A stretch of 64,000 nucleotides of DNA from Aphrocallistes beatrix (taxonomy: Eukaryota > Porifera > Hexactinellida > Sceptrulophora > Aphrocallistidae): contig OY725488.1 in assembly GCA_963281255.1 (NCBI GenBank), positions 8,591,524-8,655,523 of the forward strand. Direction: 5' to 3'. Made by a program: the position numbers and the translations under genes. Below the pieces are notes generated by a model. The model was not told where the DNA came from, did not search any database, and was given only the letters and a program-made list of their open reading frames with translations. Positions 36,124 through 45,377 of this stretch are shown here, piece after piece. The first letter of the stretch is position 1; every line of letters starts with the position of its first letter.

Positions 36124-36820
36124 TGTATAATCCCATGAGAAGTATGCGAGTAGGAATGTTACCTCAGTTCTCCGAAGATAGGCCAAGGTGTAGACACTGA
36201 GATGATTCTATTCTACGTAGAATTCTCCACAGAAGACTAAGCAAAAGACAAATCATATAAAGTCCATATGTGTATGTTTAATGAGGAATCGAGTCAACAG
36301 TGAATAAGGACATAAAATATAAAATGAATGAGTGACTGTGATGAAGAGCGCATATGTCATTGATACCATGGATATTTATTTTAAGGAATAGATTAGGGAA
36401 GGGACAATGAGCTTTCTGGAATGGATTATGTTGAAGTTTAGTTTGTCTGACATATCGGAAAGATGTCATAATGTCATTACATAGGTTGAAGCTATTTTTG
36501 CATGTATCGATTAATCGAAACGATTCTAGTAAGTACAACATTTTCTAAAATTGATTCGATTACCGAAATATAAACTCCTGTATGCAGCTGTGACATGGTT
36601 TGGTCCTCTAGAGTCTAGAGGATATTCATCAGCTGGACATATTTCTAGCATAATTATAATCATACTAACCTATCTCTGAACTTGGAAAAGGGAAGGCAAA
36701 GGTAGGGAAACTATTTTACCAGCCCTCCATTAGAAATGCAGTTCTATGATATTATCGAGAATAACTCTAGAAATAATACAGTCACAGAATATGGGAATAC
36801 AATATATAAATAAATTCACA
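36124..36820. other. Spacer between ADGRV1 start and COMMD6
   Basis: The ADGRV1 promoter and 5' UTR should lie at its left. No gene or repeat is recognised. Confidence 0.5.
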
Positions 36821-37423
36821 CTACACTGTCTCAAGGATGTGCACCATATCTCTGATCTGCTTTGCGAAATTCTGGAACTCTGGCATTGAGAGGGAGAAAG
36901 AGTGAGTGCCTACTTTCCCATCCGGCTTAGAAATTTTTATTCTCACATCCACCATCGGGGTAATCAGGTTCTTACAAGTATTGGAGCTCATTGCTACTCT
37001 CAGCTTCCAATCGAAGGCGACTAGTTTGCCTATACTGAGGTCAGTGGGCGCCTGAGCACGCTCTATAAGCACCGCTCCCTCGCTGTCCCACACTTCCTGG
37101 AACACCTGTAACTTCTCTTGGGTTAGGAGCAACACCTGTTTCAGGTCTGCTGCCAGCTGTGCGCTCGTGGCCTTACACTTGATGGCGCACTGGAATATGA
37201 ACTGCAGGCAGTCCATGACAGATGTTATCGTCTGTCCCACTGGCTCTACGTGGTACCGACATATCTCCTCGTAGTACTCGGTGTTGAGGAAGGGAGCGGA
37301 GTGGTTCAGCCAGGCCAGCACGTCCTGGCACATTTCTAGCAATAGTCCCGAAGGAATGGCGTTAAGCGCCTCTCCAATCTCCACGATTCCGCGGGGGATA
37401 TCTCTCAGAACCTTCAGTGGCAT
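36821..37423 (-). CDS. COMMD6: COMMD6, COMM-domain protein, single exon, 200 aa
   Basis: The C-terminal COMM domain reads L-V-A-F-D-W-K-L-R-V-A-M-S-S-N-T-C, then S-F-S-L-S-M-P-E-F-Q-N-F and ends V-H-I-L-E-T-V. This matches COMMD6 (V-D-F-Q-W-K-L-G-M-A-V-S-S-D-T-C ... P-Q-F-Q-N-F ... I-E-T-V) better than other COMMD members. An N-terminal helical HN domain of about 120 residues is present. Human COMMD6 has lost most of it, so this is the ancestral full-length form. COMMD proteins form the ten-member Commander ring with CCDC22/93 and retrieve endosomal cargo; some regulate NF-kappaB. The ATG at 37423 is the first in the frame. Confidence 0.9.
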   Translation of the reverse strand: MPLKVLRDIPRGIVEIGEALNAIPSGLLLEMCQDVLAWLNHSAPFLNTEYYEEICRYHVEPVGQTITSVMDCLQFIFQCAIKCKATSAQLAADLKQVLLLTQEKLQVFQEVWDSEGAVLIERAQAPTDLSIGKLVAFDWKLRVAMSSNTCKNLITPMVDVRIKISKPDGKVGTHSFSLSMPEFQNFAKQIRDMVHILETV

Positions 37424-38015
37424 GGCTAGTCAAATAATCCGTAACTAAAAATACCAATTTGTATCGTAGTATAACCTGACAGAGCAATGGTAAGAGATTG
37501 GAAGGTGGTCCATAGAGGGTTATAATAGAGGGAGTATATTAATGGAATCGTTATCTAACATTGGATTATAACTCAATTTGGACATTTCAGCAGAACAGGC
37601 ATTTAGGGGCTTTGGTGTTTAGGCTTCCTAAAAAGCAGTTAAGAGTTCTAAAAGATAGCCAATCAAAATGCACCACGAAGTTTCTCTGACACTAATAAAC
37701 TGATTAGAAAGGAGGAACACAAATAGTACATAGCTATCACTCATATGACGTAAGAGCTGAATCGCAATATTGAAGTTGCTAGGTAACCAAGTAATAACAA
37801 TTACCAAACAAACTATGTAGAATCTAATAGCTATACTAGCCAGTGGTGACAAGACTAGTCTAGCATTCATTTCGGTTACGTGGGTATAACTTATATTAGT
37901 ACGGCTAGGGTGGGGAACTCTATATTATATAAAATATGGAATCGAATCGACCGTGTCCACACTAAAAATCCTGTACAGCCCATTGATATAATGTGATGTA
38001 TATGGGAACATGATA
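37424..38015. other. Spacer upstream of COMMD6
   Basis: AT-rich, with no recognisable gene. It should hold the COMMD6 promoter next to 37424. Confidence 0.45.
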
Positions 38016-38243
38016 CCGTATTACCTCGAATAGTAGCCCCCTTGAATAATCGCCCCCAAAGAGGGTGCTAAAGCATTCTTGTTGCCACTTAGAATAAAGA
38101 TTAATGTTGAATTCTTCTCTTCTACTATAATTTATTGAATCATTCGTGCGGTTATTTCCTTCTAAAATTCTCTTAAATCTGAAATATTAATCTTTCTTCA
38201 GGCGCAAAAAAAATTAAAAATCGCCCTATCCGAGTATATACGG
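38016..38243 (+). mobile_element. CCGTATATACTCGA MITE family, copy 2
   Basis: It begins CCGTATTACCTCGAATAG and ends CCGAGTATATACGG, flanked by TA (38014-38015, 38244-38245). It carries CCCCCTTGAATAATCGCCCCC-like internal words shared with 30396-30559. 228 bp, non-coding. Confidence 0.8.
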
Positions 38244-38916
38244 TATATATAATGGCTTAATTTATCCTAACCTTTTCAGCTTCAAAAACAGCTCTCGCAG
38301 TTTGTAGCCCTGTAAAAAAAACATATATCAATCCCTACATATTGTGGGCAGGCGTAGTCAGGATCTGGACATCCCATGGGAATCTGAGTCTAATTATTGG
38401 GTATCGCTCCATTAACAGGGGCCGGCCCACTCCTGATTACGCCACTGCCTATATAGTAAACATCCAATGCTATCCTTGTTATTGCCATCTAACACAACCC
38501 AAAAAATATTTAACAGCAAATAGGCAGGCCATTGTAACAATGATACTATACTACAATCTGTTTTCTCTGATTCTCCACCTCCAACGGAGGTATTCCAGGT
38601 GGATTATTAGAGAACATTGAAATTAGTGAGAACTTACTGTTTTTGGTTTACAAATATATTAGCTAAGGCATATCAACTTGTATCTAACCAAATGGTGTAA
38701 TGGCATGTGCAGTGTTTTTTTAAGCTAAATTAGAGGGCCCAAAAGGACCTCTAATTTCTCTTCAGGGATCTCTAATTTCTTAACATTCGTAATGTACTGA
38801 ATATCATAAAATGTAGTATTCCAGGTAAGGGACCTATAATCTTTTGCAGGGCCCTCTGAGCAAATCCTTAAAAAAACCCCTGGGCATGTGGCAAATATAT
38901 GATATAATTATGGTTC

Positions 38917-39075
38917 TAAATCGTGGGATAATCATAGTTGTAAATCGTGGGATAATCATAGTTGTAAATCGTGGGATAATCATAGTTATAAATCGTGGTA
39001 TAATCATAGTTATAAATCGTGGGATAATCGTAGTTATAAATCGTGGGATAATCATAGTTATAAATCGTGGTATAA
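38917..39075 (+). repeat. 24-bp minisatellite, about 6.5 units
   Basis: The unit AAATCGTGGGATAATCATAG plus TTGT or TTAT repeats head to tail. The open frames through it (N-R-G-I-I-I-V repeats) are by-products of a unit length divisible by three. I do not call a gene. Confidence 0.92.
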
Positions 39076-39490
39076 TAGTCAGTAATGGTCTCTCAAAACA
39101 GAGAAAATCGTGAGGGTCGAGAGGCCTGGCTATTAGCTGCCGTTTCAGGTTGCAGCCTGCATTGAATCTCAGTCCCCTGTGGCTGTAGAACATGTAACGC
39201 GTGCATGTATTCTATCAAAGTACAGTGCTTTGGTTTGTCAAGGAATCCCAATATACAATCACTGCTGGATTCTTACTGATTATCCTTGTACTGTATATGC
39301 CTATAAGTGCACTATCTATCTGTAGGGAATTGTTAAGAAATTCCTCAGTTCCTTAAGAACTGTTTCGGCGTCTTTCATTGTATTACAATAGTTTTAAAGG
39401 AAAGATAAACGAATTCTAACATTACAAAATTAATTCGAGCTGGCACACATCACATATCTAAAAGTTCTAGAACGCTCTAGCTCCAGTGCC

Positions 39491-40768
39491 ATGTCTCTAC
39501 CACAACAAGACGATGACTGCCCTTCTTGCTGCGAGTGCCAGTGTGACTGCTCTTTCCTCCGACACCCCACCTTCCGTAAGAACATGCTCACCTACATATT
39601 CCTGATCGCCGCTACTTACCTGATGGTGTCCTGGTACCACACCTCTTCTCGCATCCCATACGTGCGTCCTTACCGCGTGCAGCTAGCGAACATGAACCCC
39701 ATCTGGTTCACGACCCGCTGTCTACAACTCGAAGATCCCATAAAACTCACCATCTCCAATTTCAGCGCCCACGTTCCCACGTGGAGAGCTAGCACCCACT
39801 CCCTCTGTAGAGACCTGTACGAGGACTTCAACGCGATGTACTCGCTGGGTGAGGAGGGGGACGCCTCAGAGTTATTCAAACTGATTCAGAAATTTGATGA
39901 AATCCAGGAAACGGACGCTACATTTATTGCTTCGTTAGAAAACAAGTTTACCAGTGAGCGTACATCATTCATTCCCAGCTCCTATTGCACTCTCAAAACT
40001 AACAAGCAAGACATTCCATCGTCTCCCCCGACCTCACTCCAGTCCAACCTCCACTACCTCCGTGGTAGGACGGTGTATGGGAGAAAAACTATGCTGAACA
40101 AACCAACTCTGCTCTCCATCCCGGACTTTGTCCAATTGCACGAGGAGGCTGTGGCCTGGTTCAACTTTGCGTACCATAAAGACCCGACCTACGGTTTCCC
40201 CCACATCCTGCTGGACCTAGACTTCTCCAGCCCGGATCCTCCCCTCGCACACCTGGTCCTCTCCACTCAGGGCTACTACGGGTTCATGGACAAGCTCACC
40301 ACGACCGCCATCCGCTACGAGGAGCAGCGACACTCCACCAGCAGCTACATCGTAGACCTGCTCAAGCTCCACAACATGCTAGGTCTGGCGGTGAAACACG
40401 AGGATTCATACGCGATCTCCTACCTCACCCCGCGGAAGAACAACGAAATTTGGGTACTGAACCAATACTTTGATCAGAGCATGCACGAATTAACGTTCTC
40501 GGTTCTTCGCACTTTATTCCATAGCCTCAACATAAGTCAAGTCAGCGTCAGTATTTTCCTGCCCCCCATCTCCGATGTGTATCCAGGAATCCACCAACAC
40601 CTGAAAATGCCTGCTCTGATTCGCATCTACACCCAAGACATGTGTGGAGAGACCGTCGGCATCGATTCTATGCTTGAAATGCTCTCCACTTCAGGAGTAC
40701 ACCACGATCCGTTCAGATTGCCGAAACTCATCACTCGCAATGTTGTATGGAAGTACAAGACATTTTAA
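39491..40768 (+). CDS. Unrecognised single-pass membrane protein, 425 aa, intronless
   Basis: The ATG at 39491 opens a single exon with strong codon structure. Residues 1-30 are rich in cysteine (D-D-D-C-P-S-C-C-E-C-Q-C-D-C), possibly palmitoylated or metal-binding. Residues ~32-50 (L-T-Y-I-F-L-I-A-A-T-Y-L-M-V-S-W) form one membrane helix preceded by R-K. This suggests a type II protein with a large lumenal or extracellular C-terminal domain. That domain has mixed alpha/beta character, few cysteines, N-F-S and N-I-S glycosylation sequons, and ends V-V-W-K-Y-K-T-F. I know no family for it; type II topology is the only trait shared with Golgi glycosyltransferases, and no D-x-D motif stands out. 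Confidence 0.7.
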   Translation: MSLPQQDDDCPSCCECQCDCSFLRHPTFRKNMLTYIFLIAATYLMVSWYHTSSRIPYVRPYRVQLANMNPIWFTTRCLQLEDPIKLTISNFSAHVPTWRASTHSLCRDLYEDFNAMYSLGEEGDASELFKLIQKFDEIQETDATFIASLENKFTSERTSFIPSSYCTLKTNKQDIPSSPPTSLQSNLHYLRGRTVYGRKTMLNKPTLLSIPDFVQLHEEAVAWFNFAYHKDPTYGFPHILLDLDFSSPDPPLAHLVLSTQGYYGFMDKLTTTAIRYEEQRHSTSSYIVDLLKLHNMLGLAVKHEDSYAISYLTPRKNNEIWVLNQYFDQSMHELTFSVLRTLFHSLNISQVSVSIFLPPISDVYPGIHQHLKMPALIRIYTQDMCGETVGIDSMLEMLSTSGVHHDPFRLPKLITRNVVWKYKTF

Positions 40769-41037
40769 CGACTGCAGTCGCGTTCATCCTCTTTAGCATT
40801 GCCTTTAATTATCAAATGTTTTGTATGTATTATATGAACTTAGATCAAATATAGTAATATACTATGCGTGTCACTAGCTTGATTCTGACTGTGCGGCTGT
40901 CCCCCTCAGCTCCTCTATTCATCGAAACAGAACATATTTGCCCGCTAAAAGGATACTTTGAGTAATTTGTATTTTAGTTTGTCGACTATACTATAGTATA
41001 GTGGACAAATTCTGAAATGAGTGGCTATATTATTAAC
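40769..41037. other. 3' flank of the 39.5 kb gene
   Basis: AT-rich; it contains the palindrome CTATACTATAGTATAG near 40985. No gene is seen. Confidence 0.4.
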
Positions 41038-41916
41038 ACAAGCGCGCTTCGCTTGCTTGCGCTGCGCGGCTTGCGGACACTGCGTATCCGCAGAGTCGCC
41101 CTGCGGGCGCCTGAAGTTACTCAATCTAACCTATTTTATTTTTCATATGGATCCGAAGATATAAATTCGAAATCTACAGCACTAAAAATCCAATGCCAAT
41201 AGTTGGAAGATAGTCTCTAGCTATTTTTGTAATTTGTTTACTTTATGTATCTATTGTAAACAAAAGTAAACATATAATTTTTCATATAGATCTGAAAATA
41301 TGATATTCTTTTTAAAATCTACACCCCTGAAAACCCCATGTCAACAGTTGAAAGCAAGTTTCTAGCATATTTTTGAGATTTGTTTACTTTATGTATCTAA
41401 TGTAAACAAAAGTAAACAAATAATTTATCATATACATCTGAAAATATGATATTCGAAATCTACACCCTTGAAAACCCCATGTCACCCGTTGGAAGCTAGT
41501 CTCTAGCATAATTTTCAAAATTAATCAAATGGTGTGAAAATATGTATATAAAGGTGTGAAAATATGCAGATAATCTTTTTTATTGCCATACACTATAATA
41601 CATTTAAGATATCAAACATAAGTTGTGGCTTTGAAGTATTTAAATAACAATGACGATCTATTGGAGTGTCGTACTTGTACAATGATTTCTATCGTGATAG
41701 TGTAGTCATTTATTTAGTATAGAAAAGGTGTGAAAAATTGTTTTCCATTTTTTTGCAGATATGTGAAAATTTCGCTTGGATCTTAGAACTTAATCGTAGT
41801 CATATCATTTGACACCTACATGCCAATTTTCACATCTCCATGGCTTCTCAATTCTTCAATCAATTCGGACAAACACACAAAAAAAAAAAAAAAATCCTAG
41901 CATTTTAATATATAAG
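41038..41916 (+). repeat. GC-hairpin-headed repeat family, copy 2, with internal 146-bp tandem units
   Basis: The head (41038-41115) carries CAAGCG ... CGCTTG, GCGGACAC-TGC-GTATCCGC and GGCGCCC-TGC-GGGCGCC-type hairpins. About two and a half 146-bp units follow, each with TTTACTTTATGTATCTA, TGTAAACAAAAGTAAAC, CTGAAAATATGATATTC and GAAAACCCCATGTCA. The tail (41760-41916) matches the end of copy 1, including the poly-A run and ATTTTAATATATAAG. Confidence 0.75.
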
Positions 41917-42211
41917 CTTTTTTCTCGGTGATTTCCTCCCGGCAAAGAGATTAGAGGATGGAAATGTGGGTGCTTTGAGAGAATGGGGTATGTACCTCGC
42001 GATACGATTTTCGATTGAACGAAATGACAAAATGAGACACCTTTGAATGGCCAGACAGGGTGTGAACTCAGAATCCATGAATGCAACTCTATCATTTTTT
42101 TACGCATAAGGTGCATAAAACAATTTAACACTTTCTGCAGTTGCAGATAGTTGCTATGACGTGCCATTTTTTACAAGCTTTATTTAAAAATTAATTATTC
42201 ATTTCACACTA

Positions 42212-43548
42212 CAGTTTGTCCCATAATTATTGTTACACATAAATTAAATGTCAACCATAAAGTTTGTTTTACCATTATATGTCTCTGCCTCTTTTAATTG
42301 CTCCAGATTTTGGGTATTAAAAATTTGATGACGCAATTCATTTTTGAAATTTCGAAATTTCGATGACATCATCACTTGGTGACCAATCACAATTTCTCTT
42401 ATCCTCAATATTTATAACTTTTACGTTGAATAATCGTTTCATTCATGTGATATTAGTACAATGACTCAAGAAGAGAAAAGGAAACAAATAATAACACTTC
42501 TGAACAGTGGAATATCATGCAGTTCAAAAATTTCCAAAGATGTTGGGGTGTCTCGGCTCACTGTATATCGTGTGAAGAAACGTTTTGAAGAGAATGGACC
42601 TTTGAAACACCAGAAAGGTGCAGGTAGACCGTCCAATGTTAGGAATAAAATCAGTTATAGTTGCGCACGATATGTTCAGCATGACAAACAGAAGCCAGTT
42701 CGGGAAATTGCGTCAGAAAGAAGCCAGAAGCGAGGTTTGGAGGTGTCTAAGAGCAGTGTCTATTGGTGCTTGAAAGACATGGGTTATAGTAAGCCTATTG
42801 CCAAGCGTGTCCCCATGCTATCTGAAAAACAGACTCTTTAGGATGGAATGGGCAGAACAAAATATGAATAAACACTGGTATCGTGCTGTTTTCAGCGACG
42901 AGGCTTCTTTTTTGGCTACGAAATGGAAAGTTACGAATGTGGACAGAGGGTAAGAAAACTTCCATTATTCCGACGGTGAAAAACTGCATATTTGGGTGCT
43001 TTCTCATCGATGGGCACCTTTCCTTTGTGTGTTTTCACACGAAACTTGGATGGTCAATTCTTTGTTGAAATACTCAAGTGGCATTTACTCGATCAGGCGA
43101 GAGCATTCCATGGGGATAGTTGGATTCTCATTCAAGATAATGACCCAAACACACATCTCGTGTGGCGGAGACATGGATGTGTCAAAATATGAAGAAACAT
43201 ATGATGGATTGGCCCAGTCAAAGTCCAGATATCAATCCTATTGAGAACTTATTCGCCTGGCTAAAACAGAAGTTATCGAGGAATCGTTTTCGAATTTAAG
43301 ATGGAACTTAAGTCGGCTCGAACTATGGGAATCTATAACTCCGGAATTCTTAGAACCATATTACAAGTCAATGAAGTGCAGATGCAAGTTAGTCATAGAA
43401 AATAATGGGTATAGATAGTATCAATTATTGAACAATACCGTTCTGGTAATAAGATTAATGCATTATTACTTCCAAATCTTATGTTATGTTGGAATTTGAA
43501 GGGATTTAGTAAGCGTCTCGAGTGTAACAATAATTATGGGACAAACTG
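42212..43548 (+). mobile_element. Tc1/mariner transposon with perfect 27-bp terminal repeats, coding region decayed
   Basis: The left end CAGTTTGTCCCATAATTATT plus GTTACAC is exactly repeated in inverse at the right end. TA flanks both ends (42210-42211, 43549-43550). The 1,337 bp length is right for a Tc1-like element. It encloses the broken transposase at 42461-43300. Intact termini with a broken gene suggest it could still be moved by a related enzyme elsewhere. Confidence 0.93.
42461..43300 (+). pseudogene. Tc1-like transposase pseudogene
   Basis: The first frame (42461-42841) holds the paired-type helix-turn-helix: I-S-K-D-V-G-V-S-R-L-T-V-Y-R-V-K-K-R-F and a G-A-G-R-P-S linker of the GRPR type. 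Pieces of the catalytic domain follow in other frames: F-S-D-E-A-S-F (first Asp, ~42893), I-Q-D-N-D-P-N-T-H (second Asp, ~43135) and S-P-D-I-N-P-I-E-N-L-F (third acidic residue, Glu, ~43225). The pieces are broken by a stop after 42840 and by further frame changes, so no full transposase can be made from this copy. Confidence 0.9.
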
Positions 43549-43606
43549 TATGTAATGAGATATAAATCCTATTGTCTTTAGTTTAACACTGATCTTCATC
43601 AAGTCA

Positions 43607-43736
43607 CATTCAGACATTCCACAAATGCACCGCGATACCAAGTGAGTCTAGTCTAGCTCAGGCATTGCTCAAATAAGTCCCACTGTGGTAGACGATACTC
43701 ACTTGGATCCCTGCGCATTTGTGGCATGTCTGGATG
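43607..43736. repeat. Long inverted repeat, arms about 40 bp
   Basis: CATTCAGACATTCCACAAATG at the left continues to CCAAGTGAGT. The right arm is its reverse complement with few mismatches (ACTCACTTGG ... CATTTGTGGCATGTCTGGATG). The loop is about 49 bp. It begins 58 bp beyond the Tc1 element. It could be a foldback MITE; no target duplication was resolved. Confidence 0.72.
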
Positions 43737-43889
43737 GCGACTGCATGATAAAGGTGGCAAACTGGGGTATCTTTATGATATTTCTAGTTTTTAAGCTCTT
43801 GCAAATCTCAGCGTTAACCTCGTGTAAGTCTAACGAGATTCTAAATCCTCGTTGTATCCGAAATTTTAGAAAATCTGAATTTAATACTT

Positions 43890-43966
43890 ACAAGCGCGCT
43901 TCGCTTGTTTGCGCTGCGGGGCTGGCAGACACTGTGTCCACTGGAGGCGCCCTGCGGGCGCCTGGG
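43890..43966 (+). repeat. GC-hairpin head, copy 3 (head only)
   Basis: ACAAGCGCGCTTCGCTTG is shared with copies 1 and 2, and a perfect GGCGCCC-TGC-GGGCGCC stem-loop is present. The middle hairpin is degraded (GCAGACACTGTGTCCACTGG). The flanking DNA does not match the bodies of the other copies. Confidence 0.7.
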
Positions 43967-44357
43967 TCACATTGATTATTAAAAGGGAGATAACATCTCT
44001 AAATACGTCTGTCCTACTGTTAATCGATATCGCACGAAAAATCACCAAATTTGTCAATTTAAAAATATTTTTTTTGATGTGTAATGATGACGTCATAACA
44101 GAGTGATGATAGTTGTATCATATGTGAGATATATTAATGTACATATTCTATTAAAATTTCAGCCTTCTATCACTTAAAATGGCTGAGTTTCTTCGATAAA
44201 ACTTAGGTACACATTTGTAATCTAAATTCTAGCTTTGTTCTGAAATTTTTAAAAATGTGAAGTGTGAAATCGCGTGATGTACCCAATAAATTGCATTAGA
44301 GGATTAAAAATATCATTTCAAACAAACAATCATTTCCAAACCTTTGTCTGAAATGAA
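43967..44357. other. Spacer downstream of PRKRIP1
   Basis: AT-rich 3' flank of PRKRIP1, which reads leftward. TGATGACGTCATAAC (44085-44100) is a cAMP-response-element-like palindrome with no evident gene to serve. Confidence 0.4.
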
Positions 44358-44921
44358 TCAGCCATCGTTCTCTCTTTCAAGGTCTACCTTTGTGCTGTCG
44401 TCGAGCAGACATTCAGTTTGGATTGGAGATCCAGGAGTGTGTGTAGATTCGCATATTCCTTCAGGAGATTCTATGGTATCATGCAGCGGCCCTTTTTCTT
44501 TCATTTTCTTCTTTCTTTCTTTTTGTTTCTGTCTCTTAGTTCTATTCTTTGCAGTCTTCGATTCAGTTTCGAGATAATTTTGCTTTAGTCGTTTCTGAAA
44601 TTCCTCCTTAGCGTCTTCTTCCCTGGACTTCCTGTCCGATATCTCCTCCCTGACTTGGTTCCTCCGCCGGATGTGCCGGTACGTATGGAAGTCCCCGCTG
44701 CCAGCGCCGGCAGTGGAGCCCATGACATGGCGGTTGAACTCTGGAGGAGGGGGGAGGGCGCGTTCTTTGCGGGCCGACGGAATACTCATCTGTTTGTCCG
44801 GATTCGACATCATTTTGTCTATTTTGATCCGTTGAACATCAGATAGGCTCCTCGGTATCTCCACTGAACCTCTCTTATGTGCATTGTGGCCTTCATCTGG
44901 AGAATCTTCTGAGTTCGACAT
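44358..44921 (-). CDS. PRKRIP1: PRKRIP1 orthologue, single exon, 187 aa
   Basis: Diagnostic segments are D-K-M-M-S-N-P-D-K, P-P-P-E-F-N-R-H-V-M-G-S-T-A-G-A-G-S-G-D-F-H and Y-R-H-I-R-R-R-N, followed by E-E-F-Q-K-R-L-K-Q-N and a lysine-rich coiled tail (T-K-R-Q-K-Q-K-E-R-K-K-K). Human PRKRIP1 (C114) has the same order and similar length. It is a nuclear PKR-binding protein and a component of the spliceosomal catalytic-step complexes. The ATG at 44921 is 456 bp from the divergent receptor gene at 45378, so the two may share a promoter region. Confidence 0.95.
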   Translation of the reverse strand: MSNSEDSPDEGHNAHKRGSVEIPRSLSDVQRIKIDKMMSNPDKQMSIPSARKERALPPPPEFNRHVMGSTAGAGSGDFHTYRHIRRRNQVREEISDRKSREEDAKEEFQKRLKQNYLETESKTAKNRTKRQKQKERKKKMKEKGPLHDTIESPEGICESTHTPGSPIQTECLLDDSTKVDLERENDG

Positions 44922-45377
44922 TTTGTTACTAAATCAGATTAAGTGTTTGAATACATTAGTTAGACAACCTTATCCCTCTTGTAAACCAGCATTCTTTAGA
45001 CTAAAATATTACTCCATGGCCGTAGGACGGTGCGGCTGGTAAGGTCAAGGCCTTGCCACTTTTCATGAGCTTCCGACGGCTCTGCACTCATTTCTATACA
45101 ATCAAAATCAGGAGAGTTTACTTTACTGTGAATCACTCACTATTCTATCTTGGTTATTAATAATATTGAAAAAGCTGAAGTCATCCATCAGTACAACTAA
45201 TCTGGAATTTAACAATTAAGAGTGAAAATAACAAATTTTCGGGAATATCGCAACAAATTCGGAATTAATGCATTTAGGACAAAATTTGTGTGCAATTTGC
45301 TTAAAATCCAAATCAATTCCTGTAATACTACTGTATTATATGTATTTAAATAGTTTGAACAAGAAACTACATTCAAA
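44922..45377. promoter_or_regulatory. Divergent intergenic region between PRKRIP1 and the LRR-EGF receptor
   Basis: It is the only space for both 5' regions of two head-to-head genes. No TATA box at a convincing distance is evident. The stretch 45020-45085 (GGCCGTAGGACGG, CGACGGCTC) is locally GC-rich. Confidence 0.35.

Noticed and set aside
38834..39193. Frames with N-R-G-I-I-I-V or I-P-R-F-I-T repeats on both strands
   Set aside because: Both are by-products of the 24-bp minisatellite, whose unit is divisible by three.
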